Of a stretch of 64,000 bases of DNA, positions 19,914 through 28,408 are shown piece after piece. The notes beneath the pieces were generated by a model. It saw only the letters and a program-made list of their open reading frames with translations, was not told the origin of the DNA and ran no database searches. The number at the start of each line of letters is the position of its first letter. Positions within the stretch are counted from its first letter, which is position 1. The stretch is from Bin87 sp965197635. GTDB taxonomy: Bacteria > Chloroflexota > Dehalococcoidia > Lucifugimonadales > UBA3495. Where the stretch lies: positions 496,001 through 560,000 of the forward strand of contig OZ240218.1 in NCBI GenBank assembly GCA_965197635.1, read 5' to 3'. The translations under genes and the position numbers were made by a program.

Positions 19914-20656
19914 CGGTCACACCGCTTTTCTGCGCTGAGACCGTCGGCCCTTTGGGTCTGCGATCTTTCTTCCACCCCACCGTCGTGGCCCGACGACATA
20001 CGCGTGCCGAACCTTAGTTTCATCAACCGTATTTGATCATCCCGTATGTCAACGAAAAGTCACTTCCCCGGGGCCGCACGGGGCAGCGATTGATTTCCCA
20101 ACATCAAATCGTGTGCGATGACACCCCGCCCCTTGACCATCCCGCCCCAGAACATATATCCTAAACTTGTCTAGATAAAACAGCTGTTCCAATCCCAAAA
20201 CCTCAGAAGGCAGGATTTCAGTTCGACGGCCAACCCCGTCAGTAAAAATCGCAACCGGTCGCAGTTGGCAAGGCTCTGCTTAAAGACCTGACTCCTCACC
20301 AGGATTGACCACTGGACCACCGGGATTGCCCGAGCCCGCGTGCAGGGACGCCAAAAGCGTCCTGAGTACACGAAAAAGTAGGGGTCAAATGTTGCGTACC
20401 AACCGGCCGTACGCTGACAACGAACTGAAATCCTGCCTCCCCAACCACACTAAACCGAAACCACCATCCAAACCCAAAGGAGCGAAACCCACCACGAAAC
20501 CAACCAACCAAAATCCCGTCCATCCTGTCCATCGATGTAAAACCCAACCGGCCGGCCCCAACCTTGCCCCCATCGTCGCCGCCTGCTAAACTGCCGCCAT
20601 CAACCGATTCCGCCGGCCACGCACGCGTGCGCCGCGAACGCAACGTACCGCAAGGC
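19914..20656. other. Intergenic region with one inverted-repeat element
   Basis: No gene is supported. It holds the 229-bp repeat at 20209-20437, whose inverted relative lies at 34366-34596. The 3' part (20439-20500) also resembles DNA beside that relative. AAGGAGAG at 20657 is the ribosome-binding site of the next gene. Confidence 0.45.
20209..20437 (+). repeat. 229-bp inverted-repeat element, copy 1
   Basis: The ends GGCAGGATTTCAGTTCG (20209-20225) and CGAACTGAAATCCTGCC (20421-20437) are a perfect 17-bp terminal inverted repeat. The interior includes an internal hairpin (GGACGCCAAAAGCGTCC) and AGTAGGGGTCAAATGTTGCG. A second copy with ends GGCAGGATTTCTCT lies reversed at 34366-34596. No coding capacity; it looks like a non-autonomous element. 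Similarity continues some 60 bp beyond the right end, so the true unit may be larger. Confidence 0.7.
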
Positions 20657-20670
20657 AAGGAGAGGCCGTT

Positions 20671-21915
20671 ATGCTGATTGGCCATTTCACCGAACAGCCC
20701 TGGCAGGATGAATCGTCCGGCCTGATGGGCACCCAAAGCACCGACCTGGGCATCTCCAACAGCCACTATCGCCCGGACATTGGCGCTCAACTCTACAACC
20801 GCTACCTCGACGAGAAAGTCTATGCCGAGGAGATGGGCTTCGACGCCGTGATGCTCAACGAGCACCACTCCACGCCCTTCTGTATGCAGGGCGTTACCAA
20901 CGTCGGCGCATCCATCCTGGCCCGCATCACCAACAACGTCAAGATCATCATCCTGGGCAACGTCCTACCCATCTGGGATGACCCCCTGTGGCTCGCCGAG
21001 CAGCTGTCCATGATCGACATGATCTCCCACGGCCGCCTGGTGTCAGGCTTCGTGCGTGGTGGTGGACGCGAGAGCTGGTCCCACAACTCGCCGCCCAACT
21101 TCAACCGCGAACGGTTCGAGGAAGCCCACGACCTCATCATCAAGGCCTGGACCGAGCCCGGCCCCTGGCGTTGGGAGGGCAAGCACTTCCACTACCGTTA
21201 TGTCAACCCTTGGGCCAAGCCCCTGCAGGAACCCCACCCGCAGATCTGGATCCCGTCCACCGTCTCCGTCGAGACCGTCAAGTGGTGCGCCGAGCATCGC
21301 TACCCGCTGGTCCTCCTCGCCACCCGCCTGGAGCCCACCCGCGAAGCCTTCCAGCTCTACCACGACACCGCCGCCGAGAACGGCTACGAGTCGGGCACCC
21401 AGAACGTCGCCTACCTGTGGAAGGTCCACGTTGACGAGACCGAGGAACTCGCCGAGGAAGTCGGCCGCAAGTACCTCTCCGGCGTCAGCAACCCCTTCCT
21501 CGCCGGCAACGAGGGCGGCATCAACCCCGCCATCATGAACCTGCCCGGCCACACGTCGCGCACCTCCCGCCGGCTCTCCGCCGCCGCCTTCGGCCCCGCC
21601 GGCCGCTTCGGCGCCAACCGCCGTCCCTTCGAGGACCAGGTCGCCGACAGCACCATCATCACCGGCACCCCCAAGACGGTCATTCCCAAGATCCGCGAGG
21701 TGCTGGAATACCTGCGCCCCGGCAGCGTCTTCTTCTGGGACGGCGACGGCGCCATGACCCACGAGGACCAGATGCGCAGCCTCCGTCTCATGGGTGAAGA
21801 AGTCATCCCCGCCGTCCGCGAAATGGGCAAGGAACTGGAGCTCTACTCCCCCTTCGAGGTGGACCCCCGCACCAACCAGCCCATTGCGGAAACCGCCACC
21901 AACACCGCCGACTAG
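20671..21915 (+). CDS. Luciferase-like flavin-dependent oxidoreductase (LLM class)
   Basis: 414 residues, a TIM-barrel of the bacterial luciferase-like family. Typical blocks are EEMGFDAVMLNEHHSTPFCM (HH near the flavin site), NNVKIIILGNVLPIWDDPLWLAEQLSMIDMISHGRLVSGFVRG, and WEGKHFHYRYVNPWAKPLQEPHPQIWIPST. Family members are FMN- or F420-dependent monooxygenases or dehydrogenases; substrate and cofactor cannot be read from sequence. The C-terminal extension (ELYSPFEVDPRTNQP) is longer than in the second family member at 28.4 kb. The start ATG 20671 has AAGGAGAG 7 nt upstream. It is transcribed alone or read through a hairpin into the CDF pair. Confidence 0.88.
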   Translation: MLIGHFTEQPWQDESSGLMGTQSTDLGISNSHYRPDIGAQLYNRYLDEKVYAEEMGFDAVMLNEHHSTPFCMQGVTNVGASILARITNNVKIIILGNVLPIWDDPLWLAEQLSMIDMISHGRLVSGFVRGGGRESWSHNSPPNFNRERFEEAHDLIIKAWTEPGPWRWEGKHFHYRYVNPWAKPLQEPHPQIWIPSTVSVETVKWCAEHRYPLVLLATRLEPTREAFQLYHDTAAENGYESGTQNVAYLWKVHVDETEELAEEVGRKYLSGVSNPFLAGNEGGINPAIMNLPGHTSRTSRRLSAAAFGPAGRFGANRRPFEDQVADSTIITGTPKTVIPKIREVLEYLRPGSVFFWDGDGAMTHEDQMRSLRLMGEEVIPAVREMGKELELYSPFEVDPRTNQPIAETATNTAD

Positions 21916-21946
21916 CCGCCCCGCTGGGGCAACCAGAGGTACGCAG

Positions 21947-21970
21947 GGGGCGGGTTCTGGAACCCGCCCC
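21947..21970 (+). terminator. GC hairpin after the luciferase-like gene
   Basis: GGGGCGGGTT-CTGG-AACCCGCCCC is a perfect 10-bp stem 31 bp after the stop at 21915. No U-run follows (TAACG), so it may be an attenuating hairpin or a small repeat instead of a full terminator. Confidence 0.4.
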
Positions 21971-21996
21971 TAACGTAACTGCCGGGTAACCCAAGC

Positions 21997-22977
21997 ATGG
22001 CAACCAACCACGCCGGCCATCACGCCGGCCAAGACCACTCTCAAGACTTGCGCGGCGCCAGCAAACGCGCCCTGTTGATTGTCCTGGGCCTGCTGGCTAC
22101 CCACCTGGCAATTGAAATAGTCGGCGGCATCCTCTCCGGCAGCCTCGGTCTGCTGGCTCACGCCGCCCACATGCTCACCGACGCCTTGGCCGTCTGTCTA
22201 GCCCTCTTTGCCATGTGGGTCGCCGAGCGTCCGGCCACCATCACCCGCACCTTCGGCTTCCAACGCGTCGAGGTGCTGGCGGTCATGTTCAACGCCCTCG
22301 CCCTGTGGGTCCTGGCCAGCTGGATCTGCTACGAAGCCTACCTGCGGTTGAACGAGTACGCCCGAGGCCACGCCCACGAGGTCGATGGCGGAATCATGGT
22401 GGTCGTCGCCATCATCGGTCTGGCCAATCACGGCATCGCCGCGTACGTGCTGCACCGCTCTTCCCGCCACAGCTTCAACGTCGAGGGCGTCTTCTGGCAC
22501 ATCGTCGCAGATATGCTGGGCGTCGTCGCGGTGCTGATCTCGGGCTTCATCGCCCTGTTCTTCCACTTGCACTTTATCGACCCCATCATCGGCATCTTCA
22601 TTGCCTTCCTGATCCTGGTGAGTTCCGTCCGCCTCGCCATTAGGGTCTTCAGAGTACTGTTGGAGATTGTCCCTCCCCACCTTGATATGTACCGGCTCTG
22701 CCACGAACTGGAAGAAGTGCCGGGCGTGACGCTGGTCCACGATGTGCACGCATGGACCATCACCCCCGGTTACGAAGCGCTGACGGCCCATGTCCTCGTC
22801 GATCCCGATTATCCGCCGGATCAAATCGAGCCCTTGCTTCGACAGATGCGCCATATAATCCAGCATGAATACGGCATCCGCCACGTCACCCTGCAGGTCG
22901 AGCAGTCGTTGGAAGGTTGCTCCGAAGAAAACCACCACGTCGGCCACCTCGCCGCCCGCTCCCACGCCGAAGCATGA
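21997..22977 (+). CDS. Cation diffusion facilitator (CDF) metal exporter 1
   Basis: 326 residues. The His-rich cytosolic N-terminus (HAGHHAGQDH) is followed by six membrane segments and a cytosolic C-terminal domain. The CzcD/ZitB-type metal site is present as H-x-x-x-D in TM2 (HMLTD) and in TM5 (HIVAD). The C-terminal domain has the usual LVHDVHAWTITPG and HVLVDPDYP blocks. Members export Zn, Co, Cd or similar ions from the cytoplasm in exchange for protons. In TM2 the residue before the site is His (LAHAAHMLTD) where copy 2 and most relatives have Asp (LADAAHMLTD); this may alter selectivity. It is followed by a second CDF gene with a 4-bp ATGA overlap. Confidence 0.93.
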   Translation: MATNHAGHHAGQDHSQDLRGASKRALLIVLGLLATHLAIEIVGGILSGSLGLLAHAAHMLTDALAVCLALFAMWVAERPATITRTFGFQRVEVLAVMFNALALWVLASWICYEAYLRLNEYARGHAHEVDGGIMVVVAIIGLANHGIAAYVLHRSSRHSFNVEGVFWHIVADMLGVVAVLISGFIALFFHLHFIDPIIGIFIAFLILVSSVRLAIRVFRVLLEIVPPHLDMYRLCHELEEVPGVTLVHDVHAWTITPGYEALTAHVLVDPDYPPDQIEPLLRQMRHIIQHEYGIRHVTLQVEQSLEGCSEENHHVGHLAARSHAEA

Positions 22978-23948
22978 TGCCTCACCACCGCCCAGGGCAC
23001 GACCGCCACGACGGTCATCATCGCGACGACGGCCACGACCATAACCACCGTGGCGCCAGCCGCCGCAGACTGGTGGCGGCGCTCGCGCTGATCGTAAGCT
23101 ACATGGGCGTGGAAATCGTCGCCGGCGTCTTCTCCGGCAGCCTCGCGCTACTGGCCGACGCCGCCCATATGCTCACCGACGCCGGCGCCATCGGCCTGGC
23201 CCTCTTCGCCATGTGGATAGCCAACCGACCGGCCTCCATCGAGCGCACCTTCGGCTACTACCGCACCGAAGTTCTGGCCGCCATGTTCAACGCCTTCAGC
23301 CTGTGGGTCATCGCCGCCTGGATTTTCTTCGAGGCCTACCACCGCTTCCGAGATGTCCCTGAGGTGCAGGGTGGTATCGTGCTCATCGCCGGTGGCGCCG
23401 GCCTCGTCGTCAACCTGGTTGCCGCCTGGATACTACACCGCTCGGCCGGACACAGCCTCAACGTTGAGGGCGCATTCCGCCACATGATAGCCGATCTTTT
23501 GGGGTCAATCGGCGTCGTCATCTCCGGAGTCCTGACCCTGGCCTTCGGCTGGTGGCTCGCCGACCCCATCCTGAGCGTGCTGATCGGCGCGCTGGTCCTG
23601 GCCAGTTCCTGGCGGCTGGTGTCCAAGGTATTCCAGGTGCTGCTGGAAGGTTCCCCGGCCCACATCGATATGCACCGCCTCTGCCAGGCCATGGAAGACG
23701 TGGAGGGGGTGACGCTGGTCCACGACATCCACGCCTGGACCATCACTTCCGGCTACGAGTCCCTCACCGCTCATGTGCTCGTTGACCCCGATTATCCCAA
23801 CGAACTGGAAACCCTGCGTCGTCGGTTGCAACATATCGCTTACGAACACCACGGCATCTCCCACATCACCATACAGATGGAGCAGTCCCTGGAAGGGTGC
23901 ACCGAACGCCACCACTTCGACCATCTGATGACTGACACCAGTCGGTGA
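22974..23948 (+). CDS. Cation diffusion facilitator (CDF) metal exporter 2
   Basis: 324 residues, clearly paralogous to the upstream CDF. The His/Asp-rich start (HHRPGHDRHDGHHRDDGHDH) probably collects or senses metal. TM2 has LADAAHMLTD and TM5 HMIAD, the complete H-x-x-x-D pair. The C-terminal domain carries LVHDIHAWTITSG and HVLVDPDYP. The ATG at 22974 overlaps the stop of the first gene (ATGA), so translation is coupled; the adjacent ATG at 22977 is an alternative. An open frame reaching further upstream overlaps the first gene and is not the likely start. CDFs act as dimers, and a heterodimer of the two products is possible but not shown. Confidence 0.93.
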   Translation: MMPHHRPGHDRHDGHHRDDGHDHNHRGASRRRLVAALALIVSYMGVEIVAGVFSGSLALLADAAHMLTDAGAIGLALFAMWIANRPASIERTFGYYRTEVLAAMFNAFSLWVIAAWIFFEAYHRFRDVPEVQGGIVLIAGGAGLVVNLVAAWILHRSAGHSLNVEGAFRHMIADLLGSIGVVISGVLTLAFGWWLADPILSVLIGALVLASSWRLVSKVFQVLLEGSPAHIDMHRLCQAMEDVEGVTLVHDIHAWTITSGYESLTAHVLVDPDYPNELETLRRRLQHIAYEHHGISHITIQMEQSLEGCTERHHFDHLMTDTSR

Positions 23949-23964
23949 TGGCGTCCCAAAAGGT

Positions 23965-23994
23965 GAGGGCGGATTGAATTTCAGATCCGCCCTC
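23965..23994. terminator. Bidirectional hairpin between convergent genes
   Basis: GAGGGCGGAT and ATCCGCCCTC form a perfect 10-bp stem with a 10-nt loop, located 17 bp after the CDF2 stop and 25 bp before the stop of the convergent Uma2 gene. Its place fits a shared terminator; U-runs are weak. Confidence 0.5.
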
Positions 23995-24018
23995 GTGGAT
24001 TGCCCGTATTCTGCGCAA

Positions 24019-24606
24019 CTATTCCCGCCGAACCCGCGCGGGATGCTCGAACAACCGCGCCATAGGGAGACTGAAGTCCGGAAAAAGCGGCGTGGTCAGC
24101 GTGTCGGCGGAGGTAAGAACCGCCCGCTCCCGATAAACGCCGTCCTCGTTCAACTCCAGTGCGGTAAGTGTGTCGGCGTCCCCGTCCAGAATCCAGTACT
24201 CCGAGATGCCGGCTGCCTCGTATCGCGCACGCTTACGCCCCAAGTCTATGTGGCGGTTGGACGACAACACTTCCACCACGATGTCGGGTGGGCCACCGTC
24301 AATAACGGTTGGGCCAATGATGCCGACACGTTCCGCACGCACGACCACGATGTCCGGCCCCAAAGCGCTGTTGGCCGATACGACGACGCCGGCTACCTGA
24401 AACACGACGCCCAACCCGGTTTCCGTTATCTGCTGGAACAAGTAACTACCCAAAACGGTCGCCGAGAATTGGTGGTCGGGAATCGGGAAAGCGGCCATAT
24501 ACACCACACCGTCCAGGAGTTCGCAACGTTGTTCCATTCTGGGCAACTCCAGGAACTCCGCCAAAGTCATCCGGGTTCCCGTTCTGATATTTGCTGTTGT
24601 CGTCAT
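24019..24606 (-). CDS. Uma2-family putative endonuclease (DUF820)
   Basis: 195 residues of the Uma2/DUF820 type, a PD-(D/E)XK-like fold. Landmarks: MTLAEFLELP, CELLDGVVYMAA (conserved Glu of ELxxG), VVVSANSALGPDIVVV (PD motif), PPDIVVEVLSSN (E-V-x-S), and ARYEAAGISEYWILD with the D-x-x-x-K-x-x-x-Y-x-x-x-G-x-x-x-Y-W pattern. The cellular role of Uma2 proteins is unknown; they occur in many copies in large bacterial genomes. It is transcribed alone, convergent to the CDF pair. Confidence 0.88.
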   Translation of the reverse strand: MTTTANIRTGTRMTLAEFLELPRMEQRCELLDGVVYMAAFPIPDHQFSATVLGSYLFQQITETGLGVVFQVAGVVVSANSALGPDIVVVRAERVGIIGPTVIDGGPPDIVVEVLSSNRHIDLGRKRARYEAAGISEYWILDGDADTLTALELNEDGVYRERAVLTSADTLTTPLFPDFSLPMARLFEHPARVRRE

Positions 24607-24660
24607 CTCAACCGCTCCGACCGTTGCACTGCCGGCATTTCACCATCCCGCTCCGAGGCG

Positions 24661-25770
24661 TCACGCCACCGCAACCCGCCGTCCCTCGTCGCTGGCCTGC
24701 CGGATGGCGTCGATGAACCGATGCAACCCCACGGCGTGGTCAAAGTCGGGTACTCCCGGATCTTCGTTGGCCGTGCCCCGGATCGACGCCGCAAACTGGC
24801 TGTACAACTGGCCCACGTTATAGGCCGCTCCTCCGGGGATCTCCGGCGCCAAGTGCAACTCCTCCGCCGGCGTCAGGTCCTGAAGCTCGTTGCTGCCGCC
24901 CCGCGCCCCTCGGATACTGACCGCCTGTAGCTGCGGGGAGTCCACCGACACCGCCACCAGCGTTCCTTCTTCTCCATAGATCTCCATGCGATAGCCACTT
25001 CCGGCCCAGGCGGTGCTGCCGATCTGAACCGACGCCACGCCGCCGCTCTGCAGGTTGCCGCTGACCAGGACATTATCCGGCGACGTGACCGGCAGGTCCT
25101 GGCCGGTATCGGATTCGTGCCAGGTGGTGGCCTGGGTGCTGACCACGGTAGCCACGTCCGCGAACTCACCGACCACGCTGCACAGCGCGTCTATGGTGTG
25201 GCCGCAGGCGATAGTCAGGGTGTGCGCTCCCAGGTCATCCTCCCGCTGCCAGGTCCGTCCCGAATCCCGGGACAGCACGCCCTCTCGCATCAGCCGCACG
25301 TGGCACGTCATCACTTTGCCTACGTATCCGTCTTCCACCAGGTTCCGCAGGTGCGCGATGGCGGGGTTAGCCCGCGCCTGCAAGCCGACGGCAGTCTTGA
25401 CGCCCTGTTGGCGGGCCAGGTCGGCCATCTCGATGGCTTCGGCGGTGGTGCGGCCCAGGGGCCACTCGGTGAAAGTGTGCTTGCCGGCCCGCAGGGCCGC
25501 CGTGGTCGGTTCGTAGTGTCGCGGCACCCGCAGTGAGATAGTAGCTGCCTCTATGTCGGCATCGGCCAGCATCCGGTTGTAGTCGTCCCAGGCGCTGCCG
25601 GCGTTGAAGGCGGCCATGGCCTCGTCCGCCGACTCCTGCCGCGTGGTGCATACGGCGGCGAGGTCGAAGTCGGGATGGGCCGCCAGCGCCGGCAGATGCG
25701 CTCGCGGCGACCAGCCCTGGTGGATATTGGCGCCAATCAGTCCAATACGAATGGGTTGCTGCGTAGTCAT
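24661..25770 (-). CDS. Gfo/Idh/MocA-family oxidoreductase
   Basis: 369 residues. The N-terminal Rossmann fold has IRIGLIGANIHQGWSPRAHL, a variant of the usual G-x-G-x-x-G with an insertion. Then come ISLRVPRHYEPTTAALRAGKHTFTEWPLGRTTAEA, where the family's catalytic E-K-P motif reads E-W-P, and the C-terminal alpha/beta domain (MEIYGEEGTLV). Family enzymes oxidise or reduce sugars and sugar-like alcohols with NAD(P). The missing Lys of E-K-P is notable, since that Lys usually binds substrate or cofactor. The ATG at 25770 is chosen because AGGAGG lies 8 nt upstream; a longer frame begins at 25839 without a site. Confidence 0.88.
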   Translation of the reverse strand: MTTQQPIRIGLIGANIHQGWSPRAHLPALAAHPDFDLAAVCTTRQESADEAMAAFNAGSAWDDYNRMLADADIEAATISLRVPRHYEPTTAALRAGKHTFTEWPLGRTTAEAIEMADLARQQGVKTAVGLQARANPAIAHLRNLVEDGYVGKVMTCHVRLMREGVLSRDSGRTWQREDDLGAHTLTIACGHTIDALCSVVGEFADVATVVSTQATTWHESDTGQDLPVTSPDNVLVSGNLQSGGVASVQIGSTAWAGSGYRMEIYGEEGTLVAVSVDSPQLQAVSIRGARGGSNELQDLTPAEELHLAPEIPGGAAYNVGQLYSQFAASIRGTANEDPGVPDFDHAVGLHRFIDAIRQASDEGRRVAVA

Positions 25771-25848
25771 GGCGGAGCCTCCTGTGGTCGGTGGGTAAGA
25801 CTGCGGCTGAACCGGGCGATTGGGTTCATCGTAACACACCCCTCCCGA

Positions 25849-26280
25849 TTATCGTACGATAGGACAGGCACAGCCATCGGCTGCCGCTCCCGGGGAGAAA
25901 TCCTCCAGCGCCGCCAGTAACCCTGCGGCAACCGACACCGCAGTACTCATCAAATCGGCCGGGGTGTACGTCCGGCCACGGTATCTGATAGCGCTATCCA
26001 ACTCGTAGTCGGATGTGTTGCGCAGACTTGACAGCTGACCAAGATACCTTTGAACCCGTCGCGTATCTTGGCCGCCCAACAATCTATAACGCCCGATGAG
26101 TTGGGTGTGCCGGCTACCTCTCCCCAATGGTGGGGCGCCGGAGTGAACCCTGAAGTAGCGACAACAGGCTTCGTGATGCAAGCCGTAGTAAAGCCGTCCT
26201 ATGGCGTTTCGATATTCGGCCTCCGTTACAGCTGAAGCAGAAATCCACAAGCCGAGTTGGTAAAAATCCAGCGGCCTCAT
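25849..26280 (-). CDS. HEPN-like protein, third gene of a compact operon
   Basis: 143 residues. The segment TEAEYRNAIGRLYYGLHHEACC (residues 19-40) matches the HEPN pattern with conserved R-x-x-Y-Y and R29-x5-H35, which fits the Rx4-6H motif of HEPN RNases; a following helix-rich part completes a small all-alpha fold. HEPN proteins are often toxins or effectors in toxin-antitoxin and anti-phage modules. The start overlaps the stop of the upstream gene as ATGA (26277-26280), so the two are translationally coupled. No MNT nucleotidyltransferase, the usual partner of small HEPN toxins, is present. The HEPN call is from motif and length; nuclease activity is inference. Confidence 0.6.
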   Translation of the reverse strand: MRPLDFYQLGLWISASAVTEAEYRNAIGRLYYGLHHEACCRYFRVHSGAPPLGRGSRHTQLIGRYRLLGGQDTRRVQRYLGQLSSLRNTSDYELDSAIRYRGRTYTPADLMSTAVSVAAGLLAALEDFSPGAAADGCACPIVR

Positions 26281-26696
26281 TTATTCAGCGGTAAAATTTC
26301 GAAGTGAATCATATCAAGATAGTCTTCCCTTTCGTACTCGGTCCAGGATGTCTCTTCCTCAAAAACCGCATCGCTGATTGCTCGGTCAGCACGACTCCAT
26401 TCGCCTTTGTCCATGTCCACCCAGATGGCCAAAACCAGCGAAGTATGGCCGGGTTCGTCGTAACTGGTATCAGCCTGGACAACGGTCGACTTGATGCGGT
26501 CGCCCAGCTGCCGATGCGCGATTTCGTAGATGCTCTGCAACGCCCTGACGCGGAACGAGGTGAGCAGCGCCTCGACATCGGGGGGGAAGTACAGCGGCAA
26601 TTGGGGCTGTCGCTTTCTCACGTCCTCTATGGAAACGGTAAAAGGTTCGCGCTTTTGCTTGGGTGGCGTGAACGTAGTTTTCGTACTCTGAGCCAT
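26277..26696 (-). CDS. Unknown protein, second gene of the HEPN operon
   Basis: 139 residues with no family I recognise. The first 20 are basic and probably disordered (TKTTFTPPKQKREPFTV). The rest looks like a compact alpha/beta domain: RVRALQSIYEIAHRQLGDRI, VLAIWVDMDKGEWSRADRAI, then an acidic C-terminus with EEETSWTEYEREDYLD and MIHFEILPL. The acidic, partner-like character next to a HEPN protein is compatible with an antitoxin or adaptor role, but this is a guess. The ATG at 26696 has GGAAGG upstream; a GTG at 26711 is an alternative. Four bases (ATGA) overlap the HEPN gene, and the stop of the preceding gene lies 4 bp upstream of the ATG. Confidence 0.65.
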   Translation of the reverse strand: MAQSTKTTFTPPKQKREPFTVSIEDVRKRQPQLPLYFPPDVEALLTSFRVRALQSIYEIAHRQLGDRIKSTVVQADTSYDEPGHTSLVLAIWVDMDKGEWSRADRAISDAVFEEETSWTEYEREDYLDMIHFEILPLNK

Positions 26697-26700
26697 GTCT

Positions 26701-27168
26701 TTACCTTCCACAGTTCAATAAGTGTCCATCGATTGCATTCATCAAAGCAGCCCCAAAGCGCGTGAGATGCTTGTACTCGGCTTCCGTTTCGGCAATCCAG
26801 TATGGACCGGTTCCGGCAGCGCCAATCATTGAAAGGATGATAGTCAATTGCGCGTCCTCGGAATTTGGAATTGTCTGTACCGGGCCGGCTCGGAAATGGA
26901 CCTTGGCGATGGAATCAATAGTGGTAACGGAGATGTAGCCAAGGTCATCGTCGTCATCATCCGCTTCGATATCAATGATTGACCGGTCGGTGATGCAGGC
27001 CAAATTTCCGTAGCCTTCATCCGCCGCCACGTAGAACGCCCGCACCGGCAACCCTGCGATTAGCTCCTTGCCCAACTCCCAGTACTCTCCAAGCGCCTCT
27101 AGTCCGTTCTCTTCGATGATCCATTCGACAACGGTTACCATCTGCTCAGTATAATCACGGCTCGGCAT
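26701..27168 (-). CDS. Unknown protein, first gene of the HEPN operon
   Basis: 155 residues from ATG 27168 (GGAG 9 nt upstream; a longer frame reaches 27210). It opens with helices (VTVVEWIIEENGLEALGEYW), has a middle beta-rich part (VRAFYVAADEGYGNLACITD) with a run of Asp (EADDDDDDLG), and ends with LTIILSMIGAAGTGPYWIAE and a helix. I do not recognise a family; the layout somewhat resembles small effector-immunity or PH-like domains, without decisive motifs. It sits 4 bp from the next gene and on the same strand, so it is the head of a three-gene transcript ending in the HEPN gene. Confidence 0.62.
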   Translation of the reverse strand: MPSRDYTEQMVTVVEWIIEENGLEALGEYWELGKELIAGLPVRAFYVAADEGYGNLACITDRSIIDIEADDDDDDLGYISVTTIDSIAKVHFRAGPVQTIPNSEDAQLTIILSMIGAAGTGPYWIAETEAEYKHLTRFGAALMNAIDGHLLNCGR

Positions 27169-27348
27169 GAGAATGGCTCCAACCTGCACGTTTGGGCAAG
27201 ATACGGGCAAGATACGGGCAACTCGCGTATCTCGAATTATAACTGTTGCTGGCAGAAGCCGCAGACTTTGGAGCGCCGCCGTTGCCCCAATCTTGCCGGG
27301 CTGGTACTCTGGCGACGGCCTGCTCGCAATGCCGTAGTTGAGGTTGCA

Positions 27349-28374
27349 ATGCCCATGACCCTCCCACTAGAATCCCGTCTGCGGTTCGTCGAGAACCTGC
27401 CCATCTGCCGCATCCTCAACGGCATGTGGCAGGTTTCCGGCGCTCACGGCCCTATTGACCCTACCGCCGCCATCGACGCGATGCTGGCATACCACGACGC
27501 CGGTTTCACCACCTGGGACCTGGCCGACCACTACGGACCCGCTGAGGACTTCATCGGCGAGTTTCGCCGCCGACTGGCCGGACAACGTGGAGAGGCGGCG
27601 CTATCCGAAATTCAGGCGTTCACCAAGTGGGTACCTCGCACCGGGCCGATGACGCGCCAGATTGTGGAGAACAACGTTGACATCTCTCTGCGTCGCATGG
27701 GCGTCGAACGCCTCGACCTGCTCCAGTTTCACTGGTGGGAGTACGGCGACAAGCGGTACCTCGACGCCTTGGAGCAATTGGCAGAACTGAGGGACGAGGG
27801 CAAGATACATCGCCTGGCCCTGACCAATTTCGACACCGAACGGTTGCGGGAGATCGCCGACCACGGCATCCGCGTCGTGTCCAACCAGGTGCAGTACTCC
27901 CTTATCGACCGCCGGCCCGAGGTCCAGATGTCCCAGGTCTGCGAGGATCAGCGGGTGTGGCTTCTGCCCTACGGTGTCCTCTGCGGCGGCCTGCTCTCCG
28001 ACCGCTATCTGGGCCAACCGGAGCCGACTTATGGCGCTCTCAACACTGCGAGCCTGCACAAGTACAAGCAGATGATTGACGCCTGGGGCGGTTGGGCATT
28101 GTTCCAGCAACTCCTGTCCGTCCTCGGAACCGTCGCCGACAAGCATGGCGTCAGCATCGCCAACGTAGCCGTGCGCTACATAGTGGACCGCCCGGCGGTA
28201 GCCGGCGTGATCATCGGCGCCCGACTGGGCGTCGCCGAGCACATCGCCGAAAACACGCGCGTGTTCGGTTTCCAGTTGGATGCGGACGACCACGAAGCCA
28301 TCGAATCCGTGCTGACCCGTGCCCGCGACTTGTATCAAATCATCGGCGACTGCGGCGACGAATACCGTCGCTAA
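27349..28374 (+). CDS. Aldo/keto reductase
   Basis: 341 residues with the AKR TIM-barrel and a complete catalytic tetrad: Asp57 (FTTWDLADHYG), Tyr62, Lys93 (AFTKWVP) and His128 (LLQFHWWEY). C-terminal NADPH-site features include VIIGARLGVAEHIAEN. AKRs reduce carbonyl compounds with NADPH; substrate unknown. The ATG at 27349 is chosen over upstream in-frame starts because a purine-rich GAGG precedes it. It lies 34 bp before a luciferase-like gene on the same strand, so the two may form an operon. Confidence 0.9.
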   Translation: MPMTLPLESRLRFVENLPICRILNGMWQVSGAHGPIDPTAAIDAMLAYHDAGFTTWDLADHYGPAEDFIGEFRRRLAGQRGEAALSEIQAFTKWVPRTGPMTRQIVENNVDISLRRMGVERLDLLQFHWWEYGDKRYLDALEQLAELRDEGKIHRLALTNFDTERLREIADHGIRVVSNQVQYSLIDRRPEVQMSQVCEDQRVWLLPYGVLCGGLLSDRYLGQPEPTYGALNTASLHKYKQMIDAWGGWALFQQLLSVLGTVADKHGVSIANVAVRYIVDRPAVAGVIIGARLGVAEHIAENTRVFGFQLDADDHEAIESVLTRARDLYQIIGDCGDEYRR

Positions 28375-28408
28375 CCCGACCACCGGACTCCCATTACCAG
28401 AGGTTCCC

